Below are positions 45,200 to 54,717 of a stretch of DNA of 64,000 nt, one piece after another. Position numbers and translations under genes: made by a program. The notes under the pieces are model-generated. The model made no database searches and was not told the DNA's origin. It worked only from the letters and a program-made list of their open reading frames with translations. Numbering within the stretch: the first letter of the stretch is position 1; each line of letters begins with the position of its first letter. The stretch spans positions 1,038,001-1,102,000 of the forward strand of contig NZ_CP117229.1 in NCBI RefSeq assembly GCF_028596125.1, given 5' to 3'. The DNA is from Listeria innocua (GTDB lineage: Bacteria; Bacillota; Bacilli; Lactobacillales; Listeriaceae).

Positions 45200-47020
45200 A
45201 TGAAGTATATTGCAGGTATTGATATCGGAAACTCGACAACTGAAGTGGCGCTTGCCATCCTCGACTCGGTAAATAATGCGGAGTTTGTTGCTAGCGCTAT
45301 TACAGACACAACTGGTATCAAAGGAACAAAACAAAATCTTCATGGGATTTTTAAAGCGTTAAAACTAGCTTTAGAAAAAGTAAATGCAACAACTGCGGAT
45401 TTAGCTGAAATTCGTATTAATGAAGCGACTCCCGTGATTGGTGATGTAGCAATGGAAACAATTACTGAAACAATTATCACAGAGTCTACCATGATTGGGC
45501 ATAATCCTAAAACACCAGGTGGGCTTGGAATGGGTTCAGGAATTACAGTACATTTGGATGAAGTGGCTTCTAAATCAAAAGATACTGATTATATCGTGAT
45601 TATCCCAAAAACGGTTGACTTTGAAGATGCCGCACAGCAGATTAATGATTATACCGAACTTGGCTATCAAATAACTGCTGCGATCCTTCAAGCAGACGAC
45701 GGGGTGCTCGTTCATAATCGATTAAACCATAAAATTCCGATTGTAGATGAAGTTGGTTTTATTGATAAAGTTCCAGTTGATATGTTAGCGGCTGTTGAAG
45801 TCGCAGCTCCTGGTAAAGTCATTGAAACGATTTCTAATCCGTATGGTATTGCGACAGTCTTCCGTTTGAGTTCTGATGAAACGAAGAACATCATTCCCGT
45901 AGCTCGAGCATTAATTGGTAATCGTTCAGCAGTTGTGATTAAAACACCAGAAGGCGACGTAAAAGCTAGAACAATACCAGCCGGACATATTGAACTTCAA
46001 TCAGGAACTAGAACGCAGCGTGTAAATGTGGCGGAAGGTTCCGAGAAAATCATGCAAGCGATTATGTCACTGCCAAAACTTGATAATGCAAGCGGCGAAC
46101 CGGGAACAAATATCGGCGGCATGCTAGAAAAAGTACGACAAACCATGGCTGGACTTACTGATAAATTACCGGCAGATATTTTTATTCAAGATTTGCTGGC
46201 TGTAGATACGTTTGTTCCAGTAGATGTTCAAGGTGGTCTGGCGGGTGAATTTTCCATGGAGCAAGCTGTTGGAATTGCCTCAATGGTAAAAAGTGATCAT
46301 TTACAAATGGCTGCGATTGCCTCAGAAATCGAACAAGAGCTAAATGTAACGGTCAAAATTGGTGGGGCAGAAGCTGAGGCAGCGATTCTCGGGGCACTTA
46401 CTACCCCAGGAACCAATACACCACTTGCTATTTTAGACTTAGGAGCAGGTTCAACAGATGCTTCAATCATAAATGGAAAAGGCGAAATCATTGCTACTCA
46501 TTTAGCTGGAGCAGGTGATATGGTAACGATGATTATCCAGTCAGAAATTGGCCTTGAAGATCGGTATTTAGCAGAAGATATAAAAAAATATCCACTTGCT
46601 AAAGTCGAAAGCATTTTTCATATTCGCCATGAAGATGGTACGGTTCAATTTTTCGATACGCCGCTTTCCCCAAGTGTTTTTGCGAAAGTAGTGATTGTAA
46701 AACCAGATGGATTTGTACCAATTCCAGGTGACGTTTCGATTGAAAAAATTAAATTAATTCGTCGTTCGGCTAAAGAGCGCGTTTTTGTAACGAATACGAT
46801 CCGTGCATTAAAATATGTCAGCCCAACTGGGAACATTCGTGATATTCCATTTGTCGTTATTGTCGGAGGATCAGCCCTTGATTTTGAGATTCCGCAATTA
46901 ATCACAGATGCACTTTCTCATTATTCCTTAGTTGCGGGACGGGGAAATATTCGCGGACAAGAAGGGCCAAGAAATGCGGTTGCAACAGGATTAATTCTGT
47001 CGGGTGGTGCTAATGTATGA
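45200..47020 (+). CDS. pduG: PduG, diol dehydratase reactivase large subunit
   Basis: A 606-residue ATP-dependent chaperone that swaps damaged cobalamin out of the dehydratase. Actin/Hsp70-type motifs: GIDIGNSTTEVAL at the start, LDLGAGSTDASI near residue 410, VIVGGSALDFEIPQLI near 555. Full length. AAATGCGGTG precedes the ATG. The stop overlaps pduH (ATGA). Confidence 0.96.
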   Translation: MKYIAGIDIGNSTTEVALAILDSVNNAEFVASAITDTTGIKGTKQNLHGIFKALKLALEKVNATTADLAEIRINEATPVIGDVAMETITETIITESTMIGHNPKTPGGLGMGSGITVHLDEVASKSKDTDYIVIIPKTVDFEDAAQQINDYTELGYQITAAILQADDGVLVHNRLNHKIPIVDEVGFIDKVPVDMLAAVEVAAPGKVIETISNPYGIATVFRLSSDETKNIIPVARALIGNRSAVVIKTPEGDVKARTIPAGHIELQSGTRTQRVNVAEGSEKIMQAIMSLPKLDNASGEPGTNIGGMLEKVRQTMAGLTDKLPADIFIQDLLAVDTFVPVDVQGGLAGEFSMEQAVGIASMVKSDHLQMAAIASEIEQELNVTVKIGGAEAEAAILGALTTPGTNTPLAILDLGAGSTDASIINGKGEIIATHLAGAGDMVTMIIQSEIGLEDRYLAEDIKKYPLAKVESIFHIRHEDGTVQFFDTPLSPSVFAKVVIVKPDGFVPIPGDVSIEKIKLIRRSAKERVFVTNTIRALKYVSPTGNIRDIPFVVIVGGSALDFEIPQLITDALSHYSLVAGRGNIRGQEGPRNAVATGLILSGGANV

Positions 47021-47364
47021 TTCCGGTTGTAAATAAACCAGCAATTTATTTTCATGCAGACCAAAGCGCGAATCCAGACTGTATTAAACAAGTATTATTT
47101 GGAATAGAAGAAGAAGGCATTCCATGTGAATTAGAAATTATGCCTTTAAAAGACGAAGTGCAAGCCGCATTTCGAGCTTCAGCGAGTTCGCCACTTTTGG
47201 TTGGAATTACGCTCAAAAATGATCATTTAGTGATTCATTATCGTAATCTGCCGCCAGATCAGCCGCTATTTTCAGAATATCGTTTTTGCGCAGCGACCTT
47301 GGAAAAACAACGAAATATGGGAATGAATGCGGCGCGACTCGTCAAGGGTGTACCTTTTAAATAA
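47017..47364 (+). CDS. pduH: PduH, diol dehydratase reactivase small subunit
   Basis: A 115-residue partner of PduG with the typical start (PAIYFHADQSANPDCIKQVLFGIEEEGIP) and RNLPPDQPLFSEYRF. It resembles the PduD beta subunit and displaces it during reactivation. Coupled to pduG by overlap; pduK follows 12 bases later. Confidence 0.94.
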   Translation: MIPVVNKPAIYFHADQSANPDCIKQVLFGIEEEGIPCELEIMPLKDEVQAAFRASASSPLLVGITLKNDHLVIHYRNLPPDQPLFSEYRFCAATLEKQRNMGMNAARLVKGVPFK

Positions 47365-47376
47365 GGAGGTGAAGGA

Positions 47377-47814
47377 ATGCATCAAGCAATTGGAATTATT
47401 GAAATTAAAGGACTTGCTTCAGCGATTACTGTAGCAGATACAATGGCTAAAGTAGCAAATATCCAAATCGTGGACACAGAAAAAGCAAAAGGTTTTGGCT
47501 GGATTACTGTGAAAGTGGAAGGAGACGTTGCTGCCGTCAATGCCGCTCTTGAAGCAGGAGAACAAACGGCAATAGCCTCAGACAGCTTTGTTGCGAAAAA
47601 AGTCATTCCTCGACCAGGGGAAGAGATTTTTACAGTATTTTTGCCAAAAGAAGAAATCGTGCCAGAAGAACCTGAATTAATTGTTGAAACAGAAGACGTC
47701 GCGGAACCTGAAACACCGGTAGAAGCGACCTGTAATCTATGTCATGATCCACTTTGTCCACGGATAAAAGGTGATCCAAGACAAGATTGTATTCATTTTG
47801 AAGAAGAAAAGTAA
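47377..47814 (+). CDS. pduK: PduK, BMC shell protein with cysteine-rich C-terminal extension
   Basis: A 145-residue protein with an N-terminal BMC domain ([21 protein letters not shown]) and, after an acidic linker ([19 protein letters not shown]), a C-terminal cluster [11 protein letters not shown]...DCIHF. Four cysteines and a histidine suggest a metal or iron-sulfur site of unknown use. AAGGAGG before the ATG. It is a minor shell component in studied species. Confidence 0.93.
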   Translation: MHQAIGIIEIKGLASAITVADTMAKVANIQIVDTEKAKGFGWITVKVEGDVAAVNAALEAGEQTAIASDSFVAKKVIPRPGEEIFTVFLPKEEIVPEEPELIVETEDVAEPETPVEATCNLCHDPLCPRIKGDPRQDCIHFEEEK

Positions 47815-47839
47815 ACCTAATTTTGAGGAGGAAATAATA

Positions 47840-48115
47840 ATGAATAACGCACTAGGAATGATTGAAACTAAAGGACTTGTTGGCGCAATTGAAGCAGCTG
47901 ACGCAATGGTAAAAGCAGCAAATGTATCGCTTGTAGGTTATGAAAAAATCGGTTCAGGACTTGTAACTGTTATGGTTCGCGGTGATGTTGGCGCAGTAAA
48001 AGCAGCAACAGATGCAGGCGCAGCAGCAGCTCGTAATGTTGGAGAAGTACAATCTATCCACGTTATCCCACGTCCACACAATGATGTAGAAACGTTGCTA
48101 CCAAAAGGTTTATAA
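47840..48115 (+). CDS. pduJ: PduJ, BMC shell hexamer
   Basis: A 91-residue single-BMC protein nearly identical to PduA in its first 80 residues ([24 protein letters not shown]). Major shell component. The real start is ATG 47840 behind GAGGAGG; an open frame reaching back into pduK is not coding. Confidence 0.95.
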   Translation: MNNALGMIETKGLVGAIEAADAMVKAANVSLVGYEKIGSGLVTVMVRGDVGAVKAATDAGAAAARNVGEVQSIHVIPRPHNDVETLLPKGL

Positions 48116-48118
48116 GCC

Positions 48119-48754
48119 GTGGAAAGAGAAGAATTAAAGGCAATAATTAAGAAAATCGTAACAGATAAATATGGTGGTGCGGAGACAGAGATTCCAATCG
48201 GAGTCTCTAACCGCCACATTCATTTAACAGAAAAAGACTATAACCAACTTTTTCCAAATGAACCTATTCAAGTGAAAAAATGGTTAAAGCAACCTGGCGA
48301 ATTTGCTGCTGAACAAACTCTCACCGTAGTTTCAGAAAGAGGCGAGTTAAAGCGGGTTCGGATTTTAGGTCCGCTTCGAAAATTTTCGCAAGTAGAGCTT
48401 TCTAAAACAGATGCACGGATGTTAGGGATGAAGATTCCAATTCGTGTATCTGGTGATATTGAAGGAACACCAGGGATCAAACTCGTTTCTAAACATAACG
48501 AAATCTTCTTACCAAAAGGAGCAATTGTTGCGAAACGCCATATCCATTTACCCGAAAGTGTAGCAAATGAATACGGTGTGAAACAAGGTGATGAAGTTTC
48601 TGTCCTAGTAGGTTCGGAAATACGTAGTCTCGTGTTAAACCATTGTACGATTCGAGTGAATAATCAATTTATCCCAGAAATGCATATTGATACAGATGAA
48701 GCAAACGCGGTAGATATTGCTGGCGATAGCTTTGCAAAAATAATCAAGTCGTGA
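48119..48754 (+). CDS. pduL: PduL, phosphotransacylase
   Basis: Converts propionyl-CoA to propionyl-phosphate in the microcompartment. 211 residues with two PTAC domains: zinc-binding SNRHIHLTEKDY near residue 28, and KRHIHLPESVANEYGVKQGD near 139. The N-terminal helix (EELKAIIKKIVTDKY) is a targeting peptide. GTG start, ten bases after AAAAGG. Confidence 0.95.
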   Translation: MEREELKAIIKKIVTDKYGGAETEIPIGVSNRHIHLTEKDYNQLFPNEPIQVKKWLKQPGEFAAEQTLTVVSERGELKRVRILGPLRKFSQVELSKTDARMLGMKIPIRVSGDIEGTPGIKLVSKHNEIFLPKGAIVAKRHIHLPESVANEYGVKQGDEVSVLVGSEIRSLVLNHCTIRVNNQFIPEMHIDTDEANAVDIAGDSFAKIIKS

Positions 48755-48774
48755 CCTGATAAGGAGGTGTGGAA

Positions 48775-49614
48775 ATGGATATTTTACAAACAGCTAACGA
48801 ACGGATGGAACAGCTTGCAGCACTAATGAATAAAGATACCAAACAAAAGGTTTCAGCGGATCAAAAAGTAAAAGTTGGCGTCGATTTAGGGACTTCCTCG
48901 ATTGTTTTCGTTGTGTTGGATGAAAATAATGTTCCGCTTTTTGGAGCGTTTGAATTTGCTGACGCTGTTCGCGATGGGCTTGTTGTTAATTACCGCGAGT
49001 CCGTAGAAGTTGTCAAACGACTTAAAGATAGAGCAGAAAAAAGCCTTGGAATAAGTTTAACGCATGCTTCTGGAGCTATTCCACCTGGTACAATCGGGAA
49101 CAACAAAAAAGTGGTTGCTAACGTGATAGAAAGCGCCGGAATGGAAGCACTTTATACAATTGACGAACCAACAGCCGCTGCAGCAGTACTAGATTTAAAA
49201 GATGGTGCAGTTGTAGATGTTGGTGGTGGCACAACAGGAATTAGTGTTTTTAAAGACGGTGACGTAATTTATACCGCAGATGAACCAACTGGAGGAACGC
49301 ATATGACACTTGTTCTAGCAGGATATTACGGTGTCTCTGTAGAAGAAGCTGAAGAAAATAAGCGCGCGCAAAAAGAGTCTAGCGAGCATTTTTCTGTCAT
49401 GCGTCCAGTAGTTGAAAAAATGGCAGAAATCACCCGTGTTCATCTCGAAAAATCTCCCTCAGAACCGCTTTATATAGTTGGTGGTGCTTCTGCTTATAGC
49501 CAGTTCAAAGATACGTTTGAAAGCTATTTGAAGATGCCTGTTTTTCAACCTAATTATCCGCAGTATGTCACGCCTCTTGGTATTGCCATGAGTTCAGGGA
49601 GCGGAAATTTATGA
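48775..49614 (+). CDS. eutJ: EutJ-like Hsp70-fold chaperone
   Basis: A 279-residue actin-fold protein: GVDLGTSSIVFVVLDE near residue 34, DEPTAAAAVLDL and VVDVGGGTTGISVF in the middle, VGGASAYSQFKDTFE near the end. It is of the ethanolamine EutJ type though located in the pdu operon; it probably helps assemble or fold enzymes of the compartment. ATG 48775 behind AGGAGG; GTG 48769 lies too close. Confidence 0.88.
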   Translation: MDILQTANERMEQLAALMNKDTKQKVSADQKVKVGVDLGTSSIVFVVLDENNVPLFGAFEFADAVRDGLVVNYRESVEVVKRLKDRAEKSLGISLTHASGAIPPGTIGNNKKVVANVIESAGMEALYTIDEPTAAAAVLDLKDGAVVDVGGGTTGISVFKDGDVIYTADEPTGGTHMTLVLAGYYGVSVEEAEENKRAQKESSEHFSVMRPVVEKMAEITRVHLEKSPSEPLYIVGGASAYSQFKDTFESYLKMPVFQPNYPQYVTPLGIAMSSGSGNL

Positions 49615-50090
49615 TAGAAAAATTAGTTGAAATCATTGTTAAACGCTTGAAACTTCGTGCCGCAAATAAAACAGTCATCGCTGTTAGCAAAATGCCTCGC
49701 GATCCAGTTGCGATTTTTATGGAAAATGGGACAGTTCGGTTAACCCAAGTAAACAAACATTTTCTTGAGCGGATACTGGGTGGAAACCGAGCAGAATCAC
49801 TTACTATTTGGCTTGAAACTGCAGCAGAATACGGGGTAACAATTGAACTTGAACTGTATGATAACGGCGAACCTTGGCTGGATTATAAAATGCTCAGTCA
49901 GCTAGTCTATCCAGTTTTTACAAGCGCTGGTGAGAGGCTTTTTCATCCAAGTTCTGAAGTGATTTGTTACAGTGATAGCGCATTAATCCCAAGCGGAAGT
50001 ACTCTTTGCAAATTTAAAAAGCAGCTTATTACACCGCTTGCAAATGAATATTTAACTAAAAATAATATTGCAGTGCGGGAAAGGCAGTGA
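49611..50090 (+). CDS. pduM: PduM-like microcompartment protein
   Basis: A 159-residue protein of the PduM family, required for compartment formation in Salmonella but of unknown activity. Helical N-terminus (IEKLVEIIVKRLKLRA), core FTSAGERLFHPSSEVICYSD. It overlaps eutJ by 4 bases (ATGA). The identification relies on order and general appearance more than on a single motif. Confidence 0.75.
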   Translation: MIEKLVEIIVKRLKLRAANKTVIAVSKMPRDPVAIFMENGTVRLTQVNKHFLERILGGNRAESLTIWLETAAEYGVTIELELYDNGEPWLDYKMLSQLVYPVFTSAGERLFHPSSEVICYSDSALIPSGSTLCKFKKQLITPLANEYLTKNNIAVRERQ

Positions 50091-50094
50091 CGTT

Positions 50095-50358
50095 ATGTTT
50101 ATGGCGAAAATTACTGGAAGCGTAGTCTCGACAAAAAAAGAAGATTCGCTTACAGGCAAGAAATTAATGATTGTACAACCAATTGATGCGAACGGAGAAC
50201 ATGTGCGCTCAGAAGAAGTGGCATGTGACTCTGTTGGCGCTGGAATCGGGGAGTATGTGCTTGTTGCTCGTGGAAATGCGGCTAGGAGCGTATTTGCAGA
50301 ACCAAATAGTGCGATTGATTCGGCAATTATAGCAATTGTCGATAGTTTTGATAAGTAA
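50095..50358 (+). CDS. pduN: PduN, pentameric shell vertex protein (EutN/CcmL family)
   Basis: An 87-residue beta-barrel protein that closes the vertices of the compartment: AKITGSVVSTKKEDSLTGKKLMIVQP and GIGEYVLVARGNAAR are typical. Start chosen at ATG 50095 behind AAAGGCAG; the downstream ATG at 50101 is the alternative. pduO follows after 14 bases. Confidence 0.93.
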   Translation: MFMAKITGSVVSTKKEDSLTGKKLMIVQPIDANGEHVRSEEVACDSVGAGIGEYVLVARGNAARSVFAEPNSAIDSAIIAIVDSFDK

Positions 50359-50372
50359 GGAGTGAATAACTC

Positions 50373-51368
50373 GTGAGTATTTATACAAAAACCGGCGATA
50401 AAGGAACGACTGCACTATTTGATGGAAATCGTGTGAAAAAATATGATGACCGTGTCGAAACATATGGTTCGTTTGATGAGCTAAATGCCGAAATTAGTGT
50501 AGCAGAAAAGTTCGTTACCTCGCATGAAAACAAGACTTTGCTTAGAAACGTTGAGCGCCAATTGTTTTACGTTTGTGCAGAGCTTGCAACAGAAGATGAA
50601 TCTGCTCTTCTTAGTAAAATTGTCATTACAGAAGATGACATTAACGAACTTGAAAAAGTTATTGATGCTTATACTCTGAAGTTGCCAAAAGTTGATAGTT
50701 TTGTGCTTCCTGGTTCAAGTAAAGCCGGCGCGTTTCTTCATAGTGCGCGGACGATAGCCAGACGAGCGGAACGATTATTAGTTCGTTTTTCAGAACAAAC
50801 AGCAGTTAGAAATGAGCTGTTGAAATTCGTCAATCGTTTATCTGATTTCTTGTATATTCTTGCTCGAGAAGAAGACTTTAGACAGATGCTAGATAAAGCG
50901 ACTAAGCTAATTGTTGCCAAGTACTTAGAGCAAACAGAACAAAAGCCTAGTACGACGAGCGATTTATCTTTTTCATTTTGTGAAAAACTAATGCATCAGG
51001 TGCAGGTTGTCTCAGAAGAAGTCGGCGTTCCAGTCACACTTGCAATAGTTGATGCGCACGGAAATGCAAGATTTAATTACCGAATGGAACACGCTCTCTT
51101 AGTAAGTGCAGAACTAGCAACGAAAAAAGCATATTCCGCCGTAGCGATGAAAACAAGTACAGAAAAATTAACAGAAGCAGTTCAGCCAGGAGCCCCACTT
51201 TATCAATTAGAAACACTGACAAATGGTGACATTGTTACCTTTGGCGGAGGCGTTCCAATTTACGGAAAAGATGGAGCGATTATTGGTGGAATGGGAATTA
51301 GTGGCGGATCAGTGGAAGAAGATATCCACATTGCAAAAAAAGCATTATCAATGATAGAGAAGGGGTAA
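50373..51368 (+). CDS. pduO: PduO, ATP:cob(I)alamin adenosyltransferase with GlcG-like domain
   Basis: A two-domain protein of 331 residues. Residues 1-185 are a PduO-type adenosyltransferase (YTKTGDKGTTALFDG, SKAGAFLHSARTIARRAERL) that makes adenosylcobalamin from reduced cobalamin. Residues 200-331 are a GlcG/HbpS-like (DUF336) domain (GVPVTLAIVDAHGNARF, GGGVPIYGKDGAIIGGMGISGG), which in relatives binds haem or cobalamin. Works with PduS. GTG start behind GGAGTG. Confidence 0.95.
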   Translation: MSIYTKTGDKGTTALFDGNRVKKYDDRVETYGSFDELNAEISVAEKFVTSHENKTLLRNVERQLFYVCAELATEDESALLSKIVITEDDINELEKVIDAYTLKLPKVDSFVLPGSSKAGAFLHSARTIARRAERLLVRFSEQTAVRNELLKFVNRLSDFLYILAREEDFRQMLDKATKLIVAKYLEQTEQKPSTTSDLSFSFCEKLMHQVQVVSEEVGVPVTLAIVDAHGNARFNYRMEHALLVSAELATKKAYSAVAMKTSTEKLTEAVQPGAPLYQLETLTNGDIVTFGGGVPIYGKDGAIIGGMGISGGSVEEDIHIAKKALSMIEKG

Positions 51369-51374
51369 TTCTGT

Positions 51375-52784
51375 ATGGAATCATTAGAACTCGAACAACT
51401 GGTAAAAAAAGTTCTCTTAGAAAAATTAGCAGAACAAAAAGAAGTACCAACAAAAACAACTACACAAGGCGCGAAAAGTGGCGTTTTTGATACAGTTGAC
51501 GAGGCTGTTCAAGCAGCAGTTATAGCGCAGAATTGCTATAAAGAAAAATCACTTGAAGAACGCCGCAATGTTGTAAAAGCAATTCGTGAAGCACTTTATC
51601 CAGAAATTGAAACAATTGCGACAAGAGCAGTTGCAGAGACTGGTATGGGAAATGTGACAGATAAAATTTTGAAAAACACGTTAGCAATCGAAAAAACGCC
51701 AGGGGTAGAAGATTTATATACAGAAGTAGCTACAGGTGATAACGGTATGACACTATATGAACTCTCTCCGTATGGCGTAATTGGTGCAGTAGCGCCGAGC
51801 ACAAACCCAACGGAAACATTGATTTGTAATTCAATCGGTATGCTCGCAGCTGGAAATGCCGTTTTTTATAGCCCTCATCCAGGGGCAAAAAACATTTCAC
51901 TGTGGTTGATTGAAAAACTAAACACAATTGTTCGCGATAGTTGTGGTATAGATAATCTAATTGTCACCGTGGCTAAACCATCCATCCAAGCAGCTCAAGA
52001 AATGATGAACCATCCAAAAGTACCGCTACTTGTTATTACAGGTGGTCCGGGCGTTGTTCTCCAAGCGATGCAATCAGGTAAAAAAGTGATTGGAGCAGGA
52101 GCAGGGAACCCGCCTTCTATTGTTGACGAAACAGCTAATATCGAAAAAGCGGCTGCTGACATCGTAGACGGAGCATCTTTTGACCATAATATTTTATGTA
52201 TTGCTGAAAAAAGTGTGGTAGCTGTTGATAGCATTGCTGATTTCTTGTTATTCCAAATGGAAAAAAATGGTGCCCTTCATGTTACTAATCCAAGTGATAT
52301 TCAAAAATTAGAAAAAGTAGCCGTTACCGATAAAGGTGTAACTAATAAAAAATTAGTCGGAAAAAGTGCAACTGAAATCTTAAAAGAAGCAGGAATAGCT
52401 TGTGATTTTACACCACGTTTAATCATTGTGGAAACGGAGAAATCTCATCCATTTGCAACAGTAGAGCTATTAATGCCAATCGTTCCAGTTGTAAGGGTGC
52501 CTGATTTTGACGAAGCCCTTGAAGTGGCTATTGAACTCGAACAAGGCTTACATCATACAGCAACAATGCATTCACAAAATATCTCGAGATTAAACAAAGC
52601 TGCAAGAGATATGCAAACTTCCATCTTTGTCAAAAATGGTCCGTCCTTTGCGGGATTAGGCTTTAGAGGAGAAGGTAGTACTACTTTCACTATTGCAACG
52701 CCTACTGGAGAAGGAACAACTACAGCACGTCATTTTGCTAGACGCCGCCGCTGTGTTTTAACAGATGGTTTTTCGATTCGTTAA
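51375..52784 (+). CDS. pduP: PduP, CoA-acylating propionaldehyde dehydrogenase
   Basis: A 469-residue enzyme oxidising propionaldehyde to propionyl-CoA with NAD in the microcompartment. The N-terminal 20 residues (ESLELEQLVKKVLLEKLAEQ) are the encapsulation helix. Catalytic cysteine in DHNILCIAEKSVV near residue 275; AGAGNPPSIVDETA binds cofactor; C-terminal EGSTTFTIATPTGEGTT. ATG behind GAAGGGG. Confidence 0.96.
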   Translation: MESLELEQLVKKVLLEKLAEQKEVPTKTTTQGAKSGVFDTVDEAVQAAVIAQNCYKEKSLEERRNVVKAIREALYPEIETIATRAVAETGMGNVTDKILKNTLAIEKTPGVEDLYTEVATGDNGMTLYELSPYGVIGAVAPSTNPTETLICNSIGMLAAGNAVFYSPHPGAKNISLWLIEKLNTIVRDSCGIDNLIVTVAKPSIQAAQEMMNHPKVPLLVITGGPGVVLQAMQSGKKVIGAGAGNPPSIVDETANIEKAAADIVDGASFDHNILCIAEKSVVAVDSIADFLLFQMEKNGALHVTNPSDIQKLEKVAVTDKGVTNKKLVGKSATEILKEAGIACDFTPRLIIVETEKSHPFATVELLMPIVPVVRVPDFDEALEVAIELEQGLHHTATMHSQNISRLNKAARDMQTSIFVKNGPSFAGLGFRGEGSTTFTIATPTGEGTTTARHFARRRRCVLTDGFSIR

Positions 52785-52799
52785 GAGGAGGCAAAGTTA

Positions 52800-53918
52800 A
52801 TGAATAGCTTTCAAATCAAGACAAAAGTAGCTTTTGGTACGAATAGTTTACAAGTTTTAAAAGAAATTAAAAATAAAAATGTTTGGATTATTTGTGATCG
52901 TTTTTTGGCGGATGGAGAGGGACTTCAAGGTTTAGTTGGGCAGTTAGATGCATCTAATAATGTGCATATTTTCACCGATGTAGTTCCAGATCCACCCATT
53001 TCAAAAGTAGCTAGTGGTGTTAGTGAAGCAGGAAAAATTCAGCCTCAAGTCATGATCGCTTTTGGCGGTGGCTCAGCAATTGATACGGCAAAAGGAATTT
53101 ACTACTTCGCAAAACGCTTAGAAAAAATTAATATTAGTACTTTTATAGCGATTCCAACTACAAGTGGCACTGGATCTGAAGTGACAGCTGCTACCGTTAT
53201 TACTGATCCAACGACAAAAATTAAGTATCCACTTTTCTTAGATGAACTTATTCCGGATATGGCTATTCTTGACGCGCAACTCGTTGTCACAGTGCCGCCA
53301 GCGATTACAGCGAATACTGGAATGGATGTATTAACACACGCGATTGAAGCTTATGTTTCTAAAGCTGCGAGTGATTATACGGACGCATTAGGTGAAAAAA
53401 GTGTGCAATTAACGCTACGCTTTTTAACGAGCTGTTATGACGATGGTCGTAATTTAGCTAACCGTGAAAAAATGCATAATGCGTCGACCATGGCAGGTAT
53501 GGCTTTTAACTGTGCCAACCTTGGTTTAAATCATAGTATTGCGCATCAACTAGGTGCACAGTTCCACGTGCCGCACGGTCTAGCTAATGCGATATTACTT
53601 GATGCGGTCATTCGTTTTAACGCCTTCAAAAATCGTGATACTGAACAAAAATATGCTGAACTGGCGCGGATTTGCGGAATGGCTTCTAGATCTGATTCCA
53701 ATGAAACCGCTGTCCGTCTGCTTCGTGAAAGAATTGTCCAAATGATGGAACACATGCAAATGCCACGAACATTGACAGATGCTGGCGTAGCAAAAGAAAA
53801 AGTCTATGCAAAAATGGACGAAATTGCAACAAATGCACTGAAAGACGCTTGCTTGCCAACAAGTCCGACGACACCGACACATCAAGAACTAAAAGAAATT
53901 TTAGAACAAATTATTTAG
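52800..53918 (+). CDS. pduQ: PduQ, iron-dependent 1-propanol dehydrogenase
   Basis: A 372-residue type III alcohol dehydrogenase reducing propionaldehyde to propanol and recycling NAD. GGGSAIDTAK binds the coenzyme; iron ligands are in NTGMDVLTHAIEAY, NLGLNHSIAHQLG and VPHGLAN. Highly similar along its length to the eutG product in this window. AAGAGGAGG before the ATG. Confidence 0.94.
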   Translation: MNSFQIKTKVAFGTNSLQVLKEIKNKNVWIICDRFLADGEGLQGLVGQLDASNNVHIFTDVVPDPPISKVASGVSEAGKIQPQVMIAFGGGSAIDTAKGIYYFAKRLEKINISTFIAIPTTSGTGSEVTAATVITDPTTKIKYPLFLDELIPDMAILDAQLVVTVPPAITANTGMDVLTHAIEAYVSKAASDYTDALGEKSVQLTLRFLTSCYDDGRNLANREKMHNASTMAGMAFNCANLGLNHSIAHQLGAQFHVPHGLANAILLDAVIRFNAFKNRDTEQKYAELARICGMASRSDSNETAVRLLRERIVQMMEHMQMPRTLTDAGVAKEKVYAKMDEIATNALKDACLPTSPTTPTHQELKEILEQII

Positions 53919-53945
53919 ATTTTACGTTAAAAAGGAGGATAAACT

Positions 53946-54650
53946 ATGTCAGCATATTTGGCGGAATTTATTGGAACGATGGTACTTATTATGTTTGGTA
54001 ATGGGCTTTTAGCAGGTTTAACATTAAATAAATCATTATCACAAGGAGCAAACTGGGTAGTTGTTACATTTGGTTGGGGTTTTGCTGTAATGATTGGTAT
54101 TTATGTCGCTGGAGCATATAGCGGAGCGCACTTAAATCCAGCAGTAACTATTGCGCTTGCAGTTGGAGGTTCATTCTCTTGGGCAGCTGTAGTTCCGTAC
54201 ATTATCGCCCAAATCGCCGGAGCATTTGTCGGAGCATCGATTATTATTTTACATTATTATCCGCATTTTAAAGCCACACCACAAGAAATTGATACACACG
54301 GTATTTTTTCTACTGGACCAGCGATTCGAAATACACCGTTCAACTTAATCAGTGAGATTATTGCAACGTTTGCCTTCATTTTTGGATTACTTATGATCGG
54401 CGAGAATAGTTTTACAAATGGTTTAAATCCGTTAATTCTCGGTTTCTTAGTAGTTGCAATCGGAATGAGCTTTGGACCAACGACAGGTTATGCGATTAAC
54501 CCAGCTCGTGATTTAGGACCAAGACTTGCTTACTTTTTACTACCAGTACCAAATAAAAGTGGATCAGACTGGCGTTACGCTTGGATTCCAATTGTCGGAC
54601 CAATCATTGGCGGTCTCTTAGCCATTGGACTATTTAACATTTTATTATAA
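53946..54650 (+). CDS. pduF: PduF/GlpF, aquaporin-family propanediol facilitator
   Basis: A 234-residue membrane channel with six helices and two half-helices holding NPA motifs: HLNPAVT near residue 65 and AINPARD near 182. Asp after the second NPA region and Gly-rich helices suit an aquaglyceroporin. Location in the pdu operon makes 1,2-propanediol the likely substrate. ATG behind AAAGGAGG. Confidence 0.93.
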   Translation: MSAYLAEFIGTMVLIMFGNGLLAGLTLNKSLSQGANWVVVTFGWGFAVMIGIYVAGAYSGAHLNPAVTIALAVGGSFSWAAVVPYIIAQIAGAFVGASIIILHYYPHFKATPQEIDTHGIFSTGPAIRNTPFNLISEIIATFAFIFGLLMIGENSFTNGLNPLILGFLVVAIGMSFGPTTGYAINPARDLGPRLAYFLLPVPNKSGSDWRYAWIPIVGPIIGGLLAIGLFNILL

Positions 54651-54660
54651 AAAATAGGAT

Positions 54661-54693
54661 GGAGTAAACAAGAAGTAAGTTGTTTACTCCTTT
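54661..54693 (+). other. Hairpin between pduF and ackA
   Basis: GGAGTAAACA / TGTTTACTCC, a 10-bp perfect stem with only TTTAAAA after it; partial terminator or mRNA stability element inside the operon. Confidence 0.55.
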
Positions 54694-54717
54694 AAAAATG
54701 AGAAAGGACTGAGCTAT

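Noticed and set aside
47771..47839. Upstream extension of pduJ
   Set aside because: The frame overlaps the pduK end; GAGGAGG marks ATG 47840 as the true start.
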